Assembly (NCBI RefSeq): GCF_002797435.1
Contig: NZ_PGEN01000001.1
Coordinates: 1,182,501-1,246,500, forward strand
Direction: 5' to 3'
Length of the DNA stretch: 64,000 nt
From: Sphingomonas koreensis
GTDB taxonomy: Bacteria > Pseudomonadota > Alphaproteobacteria > Sphingomonadales > Sphingomonadaceae
Positions 18,910 to 26,623 of this stretch are shown here, piece by piece. Positions within the stretch are counted from its first letter, which is position 1. Every line of letters begins with the position of its first letter. The position numbers were made by a program, and so were the translations under genes. The notes below the pieces were generated by a model, which saw nothing but the letters and a program-made list of their open reading frames with translations, did no database searches and was not told where the DNA came from.

Positions 18910-19030
18910 TAACCAAAAGCGGACGAAATGTGATTGAACTATCGTCCCAGATTTTCGCTGTTGATCCGCCGCACGTCGGAGGACTCAAGGAACGTGGAAT
19001 ACTGCATTGTTTGCCCGGGGCTTCGATCCC

Positions 19031-20101
19031 TCATCCGATCCCCTGGAAATGGAAGGCCGGCGCCTCGATGAATTCTCTGCCGACGTCGCCTGAAAAGACA
19101 TTTGCCTGATCGACGCCGAGGTCGAGCCTGCGGATCCTTCCTGTCTCCTTCGTGAAATCGATCTTGTTCAAATCGACCCAGAAGGTGTTCGGTGTCGTCG
19201 CCGATTCAAAGAAATAAAGTCTTCGCTTATGATCGAATATGGTGCGCCACCGCGTCGACGAAATTTCGGGCTGGTCGGGCGACGCTATGCCAAGCGGAAC
19301 CGAGACGTTGCGGATGACGCCAAAGACACTTGCCAGCAACCTGTTCGGATCGCCGGTTTTCGGGATGGCGTTCACGTAGAAGGACGCACGCGCGAAGCGA
19401 TCCGCCGCACGATTGGTACCGGGAAGAACGGTGGTTCCCCCGATCGACTGCCAATAGGCGTTGAGCGCAAGTTGCTGGTCATAGGTCGGCGAATTGGTCA
19501 TCACCTGATACTGTCGGCCGTGATGAATGACCTGCTTGCCGTCGATATACTCGATGATGGCGCTATCCCCCGTCGCATCCGAAAGCGACAAATGGAGGGT
19601 GGTCAGCCGGTCCTGCCCCGGAACATTGTCGGTCACGATCGTGAAGGGCTCTTTTCGCAGTTCTGCAACCGCGGCCTCGACCGTCGGAAAGCTGTCAAGA
19701 ACATATTGGGCCCAGGCGGCAATGGTCAGCCCCGGCTTACTCCCTTTCTCGAACTTGGGGTATTCGGACTCGGTGAGCCACAGGACATTGGCGACTAGCC
19801 CAGCCTCATTGGCACCATCGGTTGTCGAAACATCGTAACCCGTCGCGACGACCGATCCGTACTTGGCTGTCCAGCGGAAGGAATTGGGCCCCGCCTCGCC
19901 GCTGCGCGCGATGCCCCGCGGCAGGATATAGAGGTTCGTTCCGATATCATATTTCCAGTCCATCGAGCGCGCCGTGATGACATGTCCCTTGTCACCCAGA
20001 TAAACGAGGCGCGAGCAGGCCTGGGTGGTCTGCGGCGTGCCGGCCAACGCGAACGCGCAGACCATCGCCGCGGCTTTGAAGAATCGAATATCGAAAACCA
20101 T
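19031..20101 (-). CDS. Exported choloylglycine-hydrolase-family amidase
   Basis: 356-residue Ntn hydrolase of the conjugated bile acid hydrolase/penicillin V acylase family. A signal peptide covers residues 1-28, and cleavage would expose Cys29 (TQA-CSRLVYLG), the N-terminal nucleophile of the family. The ARSMDW motif follows, with the Arg and Asp expected near the active site, and further on TNSPTYDQQL carries the conserved Asn. The start at 20101 is preferred to an upstream in-frame start because it begins the signal sequence. It is the last gene of a four-gene operon, 7 bp after the HdeD-like gene. Substrates could be N-acyl amino acids, acyl-homoserine lactones or bile salts; the sequence does not decide. 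Confidence 0.88.
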   Translation of the reverse strand: MVFDIRFFKAAAMVCAFALAGTPQTTQACSRLVYLGDKGHVITARSMDWKYDIGTNLYILPRGIARSGEAGPNSFRWTAKYGSVVATGYDVSTTDGANEAGLVANVLWLTESEYPKFEKGSKPGLTIAAWAQYVLDSFPTVEAAVAELRKEPFTIVTDNVPGQDRLTTLHLSLSDATGDSAIIEYIDGKQVIHHGRQYQVMTNSPTYDQQLALNAYWQSIGGTTVLPGTNRAADRFARASFYVNAIPKTGDPNRLLASVFGVIRNVSVPLGIASPDQPEISSTRWRTIFDHKRRLYFFESATTPNTFWVDLNKIDFTKETGRIRRLDLGVDQANVFSGDVGREFIEAPAFHFQGIG

Positions 20102-20108
20102 GGCGTCC

Positions 20109-20642
20109 TCACTCCCTCGCGCCCGAAAGAAACCGGCGTCCCAGTGCGGCGACGGCGAGCAGCGCCAAGCCATTCAGCATGAGTTCGACGCCGAGAAATA
20201 TTCCGATGATCGCCGACCGCCCGCTAGCGATGTGGCGGTAGACCAGCAGCGCGAGCAGGAGCGAGATCAGCCCCGAAATCAGGAGCGGCCAGAAGCTGGA
20301 ATCCATCCGGTGTGCGACGCTCCAGCCAAGCTTGGCAAGGCCCGACAGCAGAAGTAGCAGACCCATCAAAATCGTCAGCGCTCGCGCCCCGGCTACTGGG
20401 TGAAAAAGGATCGAAAGGCCGAGCGCCAGCGCCGCCGCGGCGACGAGCAGCGATGGCGCGCGGGCGTGCCAGTCGGGTTCGGAAAAACCACTGACGAACT
20501 GGATCGCACCCGAAAGCACCAAGGCTAGGGCGGCGAGCGTTACCGCCGCCATCGTCGTCGCGAGCGGGTTGAGGATCGCGAGCACGCCACAGAGCAGCGA
20601 AACGCCGCCCGCGAACCGCAGCATCGTCGAAACTACGGGCAT
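20109..20642 (-). CDS. HdeD-like (DUF308) membrane protein
   Basis: 177-residue integral membrane protein with about six hydrophobic segments in the alternating pattern of HdeD/DUF308 proteins (AGGVSLLCGVLAILNP, LLLLLSGLAKL, ISGLISLLLALLVY). HdeD is linked to acid resistance in Escherichia coli, but the biochemical role is unknown. The ATG at 20642 is preferred over an in-frame TTG 7 codons upstream because GGGAGG lies ~10 bp before it. It lies between the amidohydrolase and the Ntn amidase genes, with a 7-bp gap to the latter. Confidence 0.85.
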   Translation of the reverse strand: MPVVSTMLRFAGGVSLLCGVLAILNPLATTMAAVTLAALALVLSGAIQFVSGFSEPDWHARAPSLLVAAAALALGLSILFHPVAGARALTILMGLLLLLSGLAKLGWSVAHRMDSSFWPLLISGLISLLLALLVYRHIASGRSAIIGIFLGVELMLNGLALLAVAALGRRFLSGARE

Positions 20643-20719
20643 AGGCTCACCATCCTCCCTCAATCCCTACCCAATCCCAGGCTCAAAACAGTCGCGCTGC
20701 ACCCGACCAGCGAAGTCGC

Positions 20720-22072
20720 TCAATCGACGCCCTTGTATAATCTCCCGCCCTTCATGATGACGTCGAAATTCGCCTTCGGATCGCCCAGCAGATCGATTTG
20801 TGCGAGCGGATTGCCGTCGACGAGGAGCAGGTCGGCAAGCGCCCCTTCCTCCACCACACCAAGCGCACCACGATAGGGCGACCGCGGCCCCGACAAGGCA
20901 AGGAGCTGGGCGTTGTCGTAAGTCACCATCTTGACGATCTCCGCGGGCGTGAACCAGCTCTTCAACCGCACCAGATAATCATTCTGCTCGGCATTGAGCG
21001 CGGGGTCGAACAGGAAATCGGTGCCCCAGGCGAGTTTCACTCCGAGCTTCTTCGCATTCTGCCAGAGCGCCGAATTGTTCGCGAGAATTTCGCGCCTTTT
21101 TTCGCGACGCGCGGGGTCGACATTCGGGCTGTCGTCGGAGAGCGTCTGGGTCGACAGCCAGATACCCTTGTCAGCCATCAGGCGGAGCGTCGCTTCGTCG
21201 AGAAGCTGGCCATGTTCGATGCACTTCACCCCCGCCTCGATCGCACGCCGCACCGCGCGGGGCGTATAGGCGTGGACCATCACATAGCTGTTCCAGTCCT
21301 CTGCCGCATCGACGGCGGCCTTCATTTCTTCGAATGTATATTGGGTAACGTCGATCGGGTCGTAATCACTGGAGGTCCCGCCGCCCGCCATCAGCTTGAT
21401 CTGGCTTGCTCCGAAGCGCAGATTCTCGCGCGTCGCGGTCAGCACCTCGCTCGTCCCGTCGGCGATGAAATTGGCGCCGAACAGTTCCGACCGCGAAACG
21501 CCGCCGCCGAATTTGCGTGACCGCTCATTAGGCATCCGGAAATCGCCGTGCCCACTCGTCTGTGAAATCACCGCACCAGACGGCCAGACGCGCGGTCCGG
21601 CAAGTTCGCCCGCATCGATGCGGCGTTTCAATCCAAAGACAGGTCCGCCGGCATCGCGCACCGCGGTGAATCCGCGCAGCAGCATATCATGCGCTTGCTG
21701 CCCCGCTGCGGCTTCGGCCTTCTCGGGAGTGAGGTCAGGCGACATCATCTGGGGCATGGTGAGGGCACTGAAGGTCAGATGGACGTGCATGTCGATCATG
21801 CCAGGCATCAGCGTGCGGCCGCGGCCTTCGATGATCCTCGCCTGTCCACGTGCCGTCACGTCGCCGCCGATCCGCACGATCCGGCCATCAGCAACCAGAA
21901 CATTGGTCGGGGCGCCGAGCTGGCCCTTGACGACGTCGAGGACGCGGACGTTGCGGAACAGCGTTTCGGGAGATGCCGCTTTCGGCGCCTGCGCCGTCGC
22001 CGCCGCTACGGCAAGTGACGAGATCAGGAGAGTCACAGCCAGTTTGGAGCTTCGACGAGAAAATCGCTTCAT
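20720..22072 (-). CDS. Exported metal-dependent amidohydrolase (Xaa-Pro dipeptidase-like)
   Basis: 450-residue amidohydrolase-superfamily enzyme. The signal peptide spans about residues 1-28. The binuclear metal site is complete: HVH (96-98), Lys226 in QIKLMAGGG (carbamylated in the family), His267 in VHAYT, His287 in EHG and Asp352 in GTD. This subgroup contains periplasmic prolidase/carboxypeptidase-like enzymes, lactonases and ochratoxinase-type amidases. The start at 22072 is chosen because it begins the signal peptide. It is second in an operon after an outer-membrane barrel and upstream of an N-acyl amidase-like gene, so hydrolysis of an amide-linked compound in the periplasm is a reasonable inference. 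Confidence 0.92.
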   Translation of the reverse strand: MKRFSRRSSKLAVTLLISSLAVAAATAQAPKAASPETLFRNVRVLDVVKGQLGAPTNVLVADGRIVRIGGDVTARGQARIIEGRGRTLMPGMIDMHVHLTFSALTMPQMMSPDLTPEKAEAAAGQQAHDMLLRGFTAVRDAGGPVFGLKRRIDAGELAGPRVWPSGAVISQTSGHGDFRMPNERSRKFGGGVSRSELFGANFIADGTSEVLTATRENLRFGASQIKLMAGGGTSSDYDPIDVTQYTFEEMKAAVDAAEDWNSYVMVHAYTPRAVRRAIEAGVKCIEHGQLLDEATLRLMADKGIWLSTQTLSDDSPNVDPARREKRREILANNSALWQNAKKLGVKLAWGTDFLFDPALNAEQNDYLVRLKSWFTPAEIVKMVTYDNAQLLALSGPRSPYRGALGVVEEGALADLLLVDGNPLAQIDLLGDPKANFDVIMKGGRLYKGVD

Positions 22073-22145
22073 TGCCTGTCCCCTGTCCGTTTCGCTATGA
22101 TCGCCCTGTCTTTTCCAACTCTGATCTGGACACTCTGCACCCGCG

Positions 22146-22925
22146 TCAAAAAGCGACGGTGGCGCCAAGCAGCGGACCCGCAAGCGCCGCGGTCGTCCGC
22201 ACGCGCCCGCTCTTGTAATCGACGTAAAGATAGCGATAGCCGCCCGAGAGCCAGATATTCCGGGCGACCTTCACGTTCGCGGTCGCGACGGCTTGCCCGG
22301 TGACCTCCGAAGCAGCGCCGAAGCCTCCGATATCGCCATAGAGCAGCAGCGAGAAGCGCGACGACGCCTTGATGTTGAGGCGGGTTGCGAATACCGGGTC
22401 GACGAAACTGGCCTTGGCGCTTGCCGTCAGATTGAGCGCGGGCACGGACGCTTTGGGGCGGATCCACCAAGCGCGACCGCCAACAAGTACATCGAGCGAT
22501 GCGCGCCCCTGTTCGATCGCCCGATAACCGACAAGGGCGGTCGCCGACGTCTGGCGCAGGCTTCCCCCGGCAGGCAAGACCGGAACCGTCGGATTACCCG
22601 TCGGCACCAGCCCCTCTCGCGAGGAAGAAGAATGGGTGAGGTCGGCCAGCACTACCAGCCGCTCGTGTCTCACGAGACCGCTGATGAAAAAGGCGGCATC
22701 GAGATCCTCCAGGAGTTCACCGAAGCTTTTGTCGACCGTCACGGTCGGCGCAACCGCGCCGGGGCGGAGTGTTCCACCGAAACCGGAAGCCCAGACATAG
22801 GGCGTGACCTGGATGGTTGTTCGGCTGTCGTCAGGCTCGGTTTGCGCCAGCGCTGGAGAGGAGAGTGCCGAGAGCACCAACACCATGGCCGCGGCTGCAC
22901 GCTCAAGCCCGGATCGCTCCACCAT
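22146..22925 (-). CDS. Outer-membrane beta-barrel protein
   Basis: 259 residues. The signal peptide covers about residues 1-27 (cleavage at ALAQTEP). The rest is an amphipathic beta-strand pattern (TPYVWASGFGGTLRPG, ALVGYRAIEQGRASLDVLVGGRAWW, IWLSGGYRYLYVDY) ending in the aromatic terminus VAF. This suggests a small porin or OmpW/MipA-like barrel. The ATG at 22925 is chosen for the signal peptide; the upstream in-frame extension has no such feature. It is the first gene of the four-gene operon. Confidence 0.8.
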   Translation of the reverse strand: MVERSGLERAAAAMVLVLSALSSPALAQTEPDDSRTTIQVTPYVWASGFGGTLRPGAVAPTVTVDKSFGELLEDLDAAFFISGLVRHERLVVLADLTHSSSSREGLVPTGNPTVPVLPAGGSLRQTSATALVGYRAIEQGRASLDVLVGGRAWWIRPKASVPALNLTASAKASFVDPVFATRLNIKASSRFSLLLYGDIGGFGAASEVTGQAVATANVKVARNIWLSGGYRYLYVDYKSGRVRTTAALAGPLLGATVAF

Positions 22926-23063
22926 CTGCTTTGCCCCTGCCAACCCGTTCGCGAGGCGATCTAAAACCAGGCTCGGCCAAACGGCGGCCGCGACTAGCTC
23001 AACGCCTATCCGGACCCAAGTCGCCTTCACTAACCGGCAACGGAAAACTTCAGCTTTGATAAA

Positions 23064-23091
23064 TTTCTATTTTCAACTCAACGTTTGTCAA
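23064..23091 (-). promoter_or_regulatory. Sigma-70 promoter candidate for the four-gene operon
   Basis: On the minus strand TTGACA (23091-23086, a perfect -35) is followed by a 16-bp spacer and TAGAAA (23069-23064). It lies in a low-GC stretch about 140 bp upstream of the outer-membrane-protein start at 22925. Confidence 0.5.
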
Positions 23092-23228
23092 TCGCAATCG
23101 CTTCGATTCTTGAGCAAAAATAGGTTTGCAAGGTGTGAACCATTTCGAACGAATAGATCCGTTACTGCATCATCCCTTGCACTAAGCGCCAGCAGAGAGC
23201 CTTCCATTGTCCAGGTGAAGACGCTCAT

Positions 23229-23502
23229 CTGACCCTAGTGCTTCCAACGATTGTAGAGCGTCTTGTGCGGGCCGCAATCCTTCGGCGCATCCCGCCAGCG
23301 CAGGCCGGTACGATTAACGAAGCTGATCCCGCTCAACACGCGCCGATGATCGTCAATCCTCGGCCTGCCATGGCTCTTCGGAAAATGCGGCTCGAGCGGC
23401 GCCATTTGCTCGACCGTCAGCTAGTGCAGGTCGCTCACAATCGGTCTCCTCGCAAAGCCTGAATCAGATCGCGCCTCTCACATCAATGCGTCCTGACCCT
23501 AG
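23229..23502 (-). mobile_element. IS5-family remnant
   Basis: The minus strand from 23438 (GTG) encodes the start of an IS5 transposase (VEQMAPLEPHFPKSHGRPRI, then GLRWRDAPKDCGPHKTLYNR) with a stop replacing a residue after SDLH. It is cut off near 23238. CTGACCCTAG occurs at both edges (23229-23238 and 23493-23502) as a direct repeat. The right-hand sequence, read outward, looks like this IS group's terminal repeat (GGGTCAGGACGC). Only ~200 bp of the transposase gene remains. Confidence 0.75.
23239..23438 (-). pseudogene. IS5 transposase N-terminal fragment
   Basis: About 66 codons of the transposase N-terminal domain, with an internal TAG at codon 6 and no DDE catalytic residues. It is non-functional. 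Confidence 0.75.
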
Positions 23503-23657
23503 CATCCGCAGCAGGTCCGACACATCAACGGCACTTCCGTAGGCATGCTGAAGATCGCCCCAACGAGGATCATCAAGGGAAAGCATCGCCCCGCTTTAGC
23601 GACTGTCCTTGCGGCATCAATCTGCCGCCCCCCTATCGATTTATGAGTTCGCGACCT
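23503..23657 (-). pseudogene. Truncated passenger gene and IS end
   Basis: 23638-23657 resembles the right end of the IS at 17742-18909 (complement reads GGTCGCGAACTCATAAATCG). Just inside, on the minus strand from the ATG at 23586, a short reading frame (MLSLDDPRWGDLQHAYGSA..) runs ~28 codons until it is cut by the IS5 remnant at 23502. It looks like the start of a small cytosolic protein that I cannot name. This second copy supports the idea that these elements carry non-transposase genes. Confidence 0.45.
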
Positions 23658-23694
23658 AGTGCGAACCGACAGAATATTCCGGGAGATGATTTGA

Positions 23695-25155
23695 ATGAAA
23701 CAGTTCTTGCTCGCCGCTGCCGCTTGTAGCGCCCTGACGGCGGGCGCTGCCACGGCGCAGTCCGCGCCGGCGCTTCCTTCCGCAACGAGCGCGCGCCTCG
23801 ATGCGATCTTCAAGGATATCGGCGCGGACGCCCCGGGCTGCGCCATCGGGGTCTATCGCGACGGCAAGCTGCTCGCCGCGCGTGGCTATGGTCTGGCGAA
23901 TGTCGAACTTCGCGTGCCGATCACGGATGCGACGGTGTTCGATATCGGGTCGGTGTCGAAGCAGTTCACCGCGATGGCGGCGATCCTGCTGGCCCAAGAC
24001 GGCAAGATCTCGCTCGACGACGATATTCGCCGCTTCATGCCCGAACTGCGCGATTATGGCAGCAAGATCACGGTCCGCCATCTGATCCATCACAGCAGCG
24101 GGATTCCCGATTTCCTGAACCTCATGTTCCTGCGCGGGCAGAAAGAGCGTGACGGGATCTCGTTGCCCGAGATTTTCGATCTGATGGCGCGTCAGGATGC
24201 GCTGATGTTCGCGCCGGGCACGGGCTTCAGCTACAGCAATACCGGCTATGTCCTGTTGGGGGAAATCGTCGCCCGCGCTTCGGGCAAGTCCCTTGCCGCC
24301 TTTTCCGATGAACGCATCTTCAAGCCGCTGGGCATGGCCAACACCCATGTCCATGACGATGCCGGCCGGATCGTGCCCAGGCGCGCCTACGGCTATCATG
24401 CCGATGAGAAGAAGGGGCTGACCGTGGGCGGCAGCAACCTCGAAGTACCGGGCGATGGCGCGGTCTTCACCACCGTCGGCGATCTTCAGAAATGGGATGC
24501 GGATTTCGACCGGGGGGCCGTCTGGACCCCGGCGGTGAAGGCCGAAATGCTGCGCGTCGCCCATTTCCCGAACGGCAAGCCGGTGGCGACCGGCTCCGGT
24601 ACGATCTATGCGGGCGGGGTTGGGCTTGGCCGTCATCGCGGGCTGGACGTGGTGCGTCACGGCGGGTCCTGGGCGGGCTATGTCGCCGATCTGGTCCGCT
24701 TTCCCAAACAGCGTTTCGGTGTGTCGGTGCTGTGCAACGTCGATTCCGCCGATCCGGCGGCCCGAGCCAACCAGATCGCCGATCTGTTCCTGGCCGCTGA
24801 GTTCACGGAGCCGCCGCGCGCGCCGGGCAGCGACGATGACATGAAGCTGCCCGATGGCGCGGTGCCGATTTCGCCCGCACTGCTGGATGCAATCGCTGGC
24901 CGCTATCGCAGCGATCAGATCGATGCCGACTATGTGATCCGCCGCAATGGCGCGTCGCTGGTGATCGAGGCCGGTCCGCGCCGCACGCCGTTCGACTTTG
25001 CCGCGATGGGGCTGCCGCTGTTCCAGATCGGCGGCGACCGGATCGTCTCGCCGATGTTCCAGCTGCAACTCAGCAAATCGGGCACCCGCATCGATGGATT
25101 CGCGCTCGAGATGGACGGGACGGCGCCGGTTCGCTTCGTTCGCAAACCCGACTGA
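23695..25155 (+). CDS. Exported serine hydrolase, beta-lactamase/CubicO family
   Basis: 486 residues. The signal peptide is residues 1-21 (ATA-QSAPA). The catalytic motifs are SVSK (86-89, SxxK nucleophile), YSN (180-182) and VRHGGSW near 322 (third box). A C-terminal ~90-residue lipocalin-like domain (AGRYRSDQIDADYVIRR...) follows, as in many periplasmic D-peptidases and esterases. It is a monocistronic plus-strand gene placed immediately after IS remnants. The substrate is unknown; true beta-lactam hydrolysis is not implied. Confidence 0.92.
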   Translation: MKQFLLAAAACSALTAGAATAQSAPALPSATSARLDAIFKDIGADAPGCAIGVYRDGKLLAARGYGLANVELRVPITDATVFDIGSVSKQFTAMAAILLAQDGKISLDDDIRRFMPELRDYGSKITVRHLIHHSSGIPDFLNLMFLRGQKERDGISLPEIFDLMARQDALMFAPGTGFSYSNTGYVLLGEIVARASGKSLAAFSDERIFKPLGMANTHVHDDAGRIVPRRAYGYHADEKKGLTVGGSNLEVPGDGAVFTTVGDLQKWDADFDRGAVWTPAVKAEMLRVAHFPNGKPVATGSGTIYAGGVGLGRHRGLDVVRHGGSWAGYVADLVRFPKQRFGVSVLCNVDSADPAARANQIADLFLAAEFTEPPRAPGSDDDMKLPDGAVPISPALLDAIAGRYRSDQIDADYVIRRNGASLVIEAGPRRTPFDFAAMGLPLFQIGGDRIVSPMFQLQLSKSGTRIDGFALEMDGTAPVRFVRKPD

Positions 25156-25367
25156 TCCAGGGGGAGGGGGAAGGGCGGCATCCTTAGGAGCGCTGCCCGG
25201 ACCCGGCGGTCTCACCGAGGGAGTTTGGTTGCCGCGTCCCCAACGGGAACGCGGTATCGGCGGCCGCCATAAAGGTTTGAGCGACTACCGGGGCAAGACC
25301 GGAATGACTGATCTCGGGGTTATGTCCGTTCGTCTTGAATCGCGGCTATTGGGGCGCGTAGCTGACG

Positions 25368-25981
25368 CTATTTCCCGAACGGCGCCTTAGCCTGCTCCCG
25401 GTCAACGATCTGATTCCATCGATCCGGATCTGCCTTCGCCATCATGCCCTGTCCGGCACGCCACATGTCAGTCCCCAGCATGCGGGCTGCAATCCGCTCG
25501 AGCACAGCCCAACGCACTGGCAAGGACCGCGCAACAGCACCCGGGAGAATGGCGAACGTCACCATGCCGGCAACCCCGAACGCGATACGGTTCCTGAATA
25601 ACTCGCGGTCCTGCTCGGCGATTGAGCGCGACCGCGCAACTAAGGCATGCGGCTGGCGCTTGCATCTATGGCGGCCGTAGCTCTTTCCAGCAAACGCGGA
25701 TCGTCTGCGCGACTGCCCGCCGCCGCGGTGGCGATCTCATTGCCGAGGCTTTCGGGCGTCAGCTTCAACGCAGGCTTCTCGGACACACGCTGCGCCCATA
25801 CGCAGACATCCTCCAGCCGCTTGCTGATCCCCTCCAAACTCGGCGCATAATCCGGCTGCGAGGTCCATTCGTCGGTCAAGCGTTCGACCGCCCGGCGAAG
25901 CAGGCTGATCTCGGCGCGAAGCTCGCCAGACGCGTGAGCGGCGAGGCTAGTATCGATGCTAGGGGCGCTGTTCTGATCCAT
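25368..25981 (-). pseudogene. DUF6118-like mobile-element protein, frameshifted
   Basis: The N-terminal part from the ATG at 25981 (MDQNSAPSIDTSLAAHASGE ... RAVERLTDEW) runs in one frame to about 25645. The C-terminal part (SRSIAEQDRELFRNRIAFGV ... DMWRAGQGMMAKADPDRWN, ending at 25368) continues in another. Restoring one G at an ATG-CC junction near 25645 joins them as SRMALVARSRSIAEQ. The joined protein has a membrane-like stretch and matches, from memory, DUF6118 proteins found with sphingomonad conjugative genes. It is broken unless the base is a sequencing error. Confidence 0.65.
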
Positions 25982-25991
25982 GTGACGTGGT

Positions 25992-26339
25992 CTATCGGCC
26001 CAGCCCGCGGCCGCGCGAGAGGCCGAGCCAGTCCTGGATGCTGTGGGATATCGAAGCACCCTCGCGTGCACGGATTCCAAGCTCGGGGAGCCGTTTGCGG
26101 ATCAACGACTCGGCCTGCGCGACACCCCAGATCAGCACGTCGATCGCACGCGCCAGCTCGCGCTCCACGGCCTCGATCGACATGCCGAGCTGCGCGCCGA
26201 TCGCCGCCACCTCCAGCCCGTCCAGGTGACGCAACAGGAACACCGATCGCGGCAGCTCCGGCATCGCGTCGAGCCGGGCACCGATCAGCTCCGGGGTCAA
26301 CTCGGCATCGGGCAGGCGGTCATGCGCCCGCTGGGCCAC
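25992..26339 (-). CDS. Orphan sigma-70 region-4-like DNA-binding protein
   Basis: About 115 residues (GTG at 26339; an alternative GTG at 26369 overlaps the upstream gene). Residues ~25-80 form a sigma region-4 helix-turn-helix (LPRSVFLLRHLDGLEVAAIG, then LGMSIEAVERELARAID), but there is no region 2, so it cannot act alone as a sigma factor. It may modulate transcription of the island. It lies 5 bp after the DUF6881 gene in an apparent operon with the toxin-like YD-repeat gene. Confidence 0.7.
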   Translation of the reverse strand: MAQRAHDRLPDAELTPELIGARLDAMPELPRSVFLLRHLDGLEVAAIGAQLGMSIEAVERELARAIDVLIWGVAQAESLIRKRLPELGIRAREGASISHSIQDWLGLSRGRGLGR

Positions 26340-26344
26340 GGCGC

Positions 26345-26623
26345 TTACTCGGCCTTCGCCTGCTCCCACACCGTCTCGAACTCGGCGGCAGAGATGGTCA
26401 TCGGCTCGAACTCGGGATCAGCCGCGATCTCGTCCAACGGGGGCAATGGTTCTATGCCGAGCTTCGTGCTACCGGAGCGTCCCTCGCGATCTGCAAAGTC
26501 CATCCGGCCATCGGCATAGACCTCGACCTTGCGGACCTCCCACAGCTCGGGATTGAGTTCGCTGTAGAGCAGCACCGGGGTGTCATCCAAGGAGTGCAGC
26601 CACTTCACCTTGACGTATTTCAT
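26345..26623 (-). CDS. DUF6881 protein, candidate immunity protein
   Basis: 92 residues, small and acidic, beginning MKYVKVKWLHSLDDTPVLLY and ending EFETVWEQAKAE. This matches the DUF6881 pattern I recall. Its start overlaps the stop of the giant YD-repeat gene by 4 bp, the usual arrangement of an immunity gene following a polymorphic toxin. Immunity function is inferred from position and size; no mechanism can be read from sequence. Confidence 0.8.
   Translation of the reverse strand: MKYVKVKWLHSLDDTPVLLYSELNPELWEVRKVEVYADGRMDFADREGRSGSTKLGIEPLPPLDEIAADPEFEPMTISAAEFETVWEQAKAE

Noticed and set aside
23695..25155. Antibiotic-resistance beta-lactamase
   Set aside because: SxxK/YSN/HGG motifs fit the wide CubicO/esterase group with a C-terminal lipocalin-like domain; resistance cannot be inferred.
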